A program made the position numbers and the translations under genes. A stretch of DNA of 14,615 nt from Prochlorococcus sp. AG-686-P16. Lineage in GTDB: Bacteria > Cyanobacteriota > Cyanobacteriia > PCC-6307 > Cyanobiaceae. Shown here one piece after another: positions 13,481 to 14,615 of this stretch (its first letter is position 1; each line of letters begins with the position of its first letter). The notes beneath the pieces are model-generated. The model was not told the DNA's origin, searched no databases, and saw only the letters and a list, made by a program, of their open reading frames with translations. The stretch is taken from contig QCVY01000018.1 of NCBI GenBank assembly GCA_003208695.1, positions 1-14,615 on the forward strand, in the 5' to 3' direction.

Positions 13481-14615
13481 CTAGCCTTGAACGTCGAGCT
13501 TATCAACGGTATCAAACTCAAACTTGATTTCTTTCCAAGTTTCGAGTGCAATAGCTAATTCAGGACTATGCTTAGCAGCTTCCATTAGAATGTCTCTACT
13601 CTCTTTTTCGATTTCGCGACCTGCATTACGTGCTTTCACACAAGCTTCTAATGCAACACGGTTTGCAGCAGCTCCGGCAGCTGAACCCCATGGATGACCA
13701 TGAGTTCCTCCTCCGAATTGAAGACAAGAATCATCTCCAAATATTGCAAGCAGTGCTGGCATATGCCAAACATGGATACCACCAGATGCGACAGCAAACA
13801 CTCCAGGCATTGATCCCCAATCCTGATCAAAGAAGTTACCTCTTGATCTATCTTCAGGAACAAATGATTCTCTTAAGTTATCAATATAACCAAGAGTGGT
13901 TTGGCGATCACCTTCTAGTTTTCCAACAACGGTTCCAGTGTGTAATTGATCTCCTCCAGAGAGTCTCAAACATTTAGCTAGAACTCTGAAGTGGATACCA
14001 TGCTTTGGATGTCTATCAATAACAGCATGCATAGCTCTGTGTATATGCAGAAGCATGCCATTTTTACGACACCAGTTAGCTAGTCCAGTATTTGCTGTAA
14101 ATCCACCAGTTATGTAATCATGCATGATGATTGGCATATCAAGTTCTTTCGCAAATTCTGCACGTTCGTATAGTTCTTCAGGAGTATTCGCGGTACAATT
14201 TAAATAATGACCTTTGACTTCTCCAGTTTCTTGCTGAGCGAGTTTAACTGCCTCAGCAACGAACTCAAATCTTTCTCTCCAACGTTGGAATGGTTGAGAA
14301 TTGATATTCTCATCATCTTTAGTTAGATCAAGACCACCTCTTAGGCACTCATACACAACCCGACCGTAGTTCTTACCAGATAATCCTAATTTAGGTTTAA
14401 TGGTACAGCCGAGAAGAGGTCTTCCATACTTATTAAGTCGATCTCTTTCAACAACTATTCCATTAGGTGGTCCACCACAAGTCTTAATAAATGCGATTGG
14501 GAATCTAATATCTTCAAGACGTAAATGTCTTAAAGCTTTAAATCCAAAAACGTTACCAACTAAAGATGTTAATACGTTCGTAATTGAACCTTCTTCGAAA
14601 AGATCAAGAGGATAT
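13481..14615 (-). CDS. rbcL: RuBisCO large subunit, form IA (5' end outside window)
   Basis: The frame is open from the right edge of the window to the TAG at 13483-13481, giving 378 codons with stop (377 residues); about 93 N-terminal residues of a roughly 470-residue protein are missing. RuBisCO fixes CO2 onto ribulose bisphosphate in the carboxysome lumen. Catalytic segments are present: TIKPKLGLS (active-site lysines), [11 protein letters not shown] (the carbamylated Lys and metal ligands Asp/Glu), [26 protein letters not shown] (loop 6 lysine) and [11 protein letters not shown]. The sequences [11 protein letters not shown] and [11 protein letters not shown] are typical of form IA, matching the carboxysome type. 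An internal Met at 14356 is not the start, as conserved sequence continues beyond it. csoS1 normally precedes this gene. Confidence 0.98.

Noticed and set aside
13630..13977. 115-codon open frame on the plus strand, antisense to rbcL.
   Set aside because: It is covered by a highly conserved RuBisCO coding sequence and has no recognisable domain or start signal.
14356..14356. Met codon at 14356 as the rbcL start.
   Set aside because: The same frame continues upstream to the window edge and encodes conserved RuBisCO sequence, including the TIKPK active-site motif.

Overview
The window is very AT-rich with tight gene packing. It looks like the genome of a high-light-adapted Prochlorococcus, or a very close marine picocyanobacterium. 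The main evidence is the alpha-carboxysome operon with a form IA RuBisCO, a picocyanobacterial DUF3136-type small protein, and a dnaA gene that sits away from dnaN. No RNA genes, insertion sequences, CRISPR arrays or phage genes were seen. No gene-free stretch exceeds 168 bases.

Left part (1-4307): the 3' portion of a cyanobacterial glutathione S-transferase (+) ends head-on against dnaA (-). Divergent from dnaA are two adjacent small glycosyltransferases of the TIGR04282 and TIGR04283 types, a pair linked by family annotation to arsenosugar biosynthesis. The second ends one base from a GNAT acetyltransferase on the other strand.

Middle (3777-8271): on the minus strand, hisG (short form), a half-size ABC exporter and the GNAT gene form a tight unit, with a 4-base gap and then a 1-base TAATG overlap. 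Divergent from hisG are a glyoxalase II (gloB), a RidA-type enamine/imine deaminase and a 75-residue DUF3136-like protein.

Right part (8277-14615, all minus): the carboxysome operon reads rbcL (5' end outside the window), rbcS, csoS2, csoSCA, csoS4A, csoS4B and a catalytically degenerate PCD-like protein resembling the RuBisCO assembly factor acRAF. Together these encode both RuBisCO subunits, the scaffold that links RuBisCO to the shell, the shell carbonic anhydrase, both pentameric vertex proteins and a chaperone-like factor. The main shell hexamer gene csoS1 normally lies upstream of rbcL and would be outside the window.

The system itself is known. The most interesting details are: (i) inverted repeats with the same arms (CTTTCTCC/GGAGAAAG) in the spacers on both sides of rbcS; (ii) a strict 18-residue cysteine spacing in five of six CsoS2 middle repeats, with both cysteines missing from the third; (iii) loss of the histidines of the PCD active site in the acRAF-like protein; and (iv) convergent gene ends separated by 0, 1 and 5 bases.
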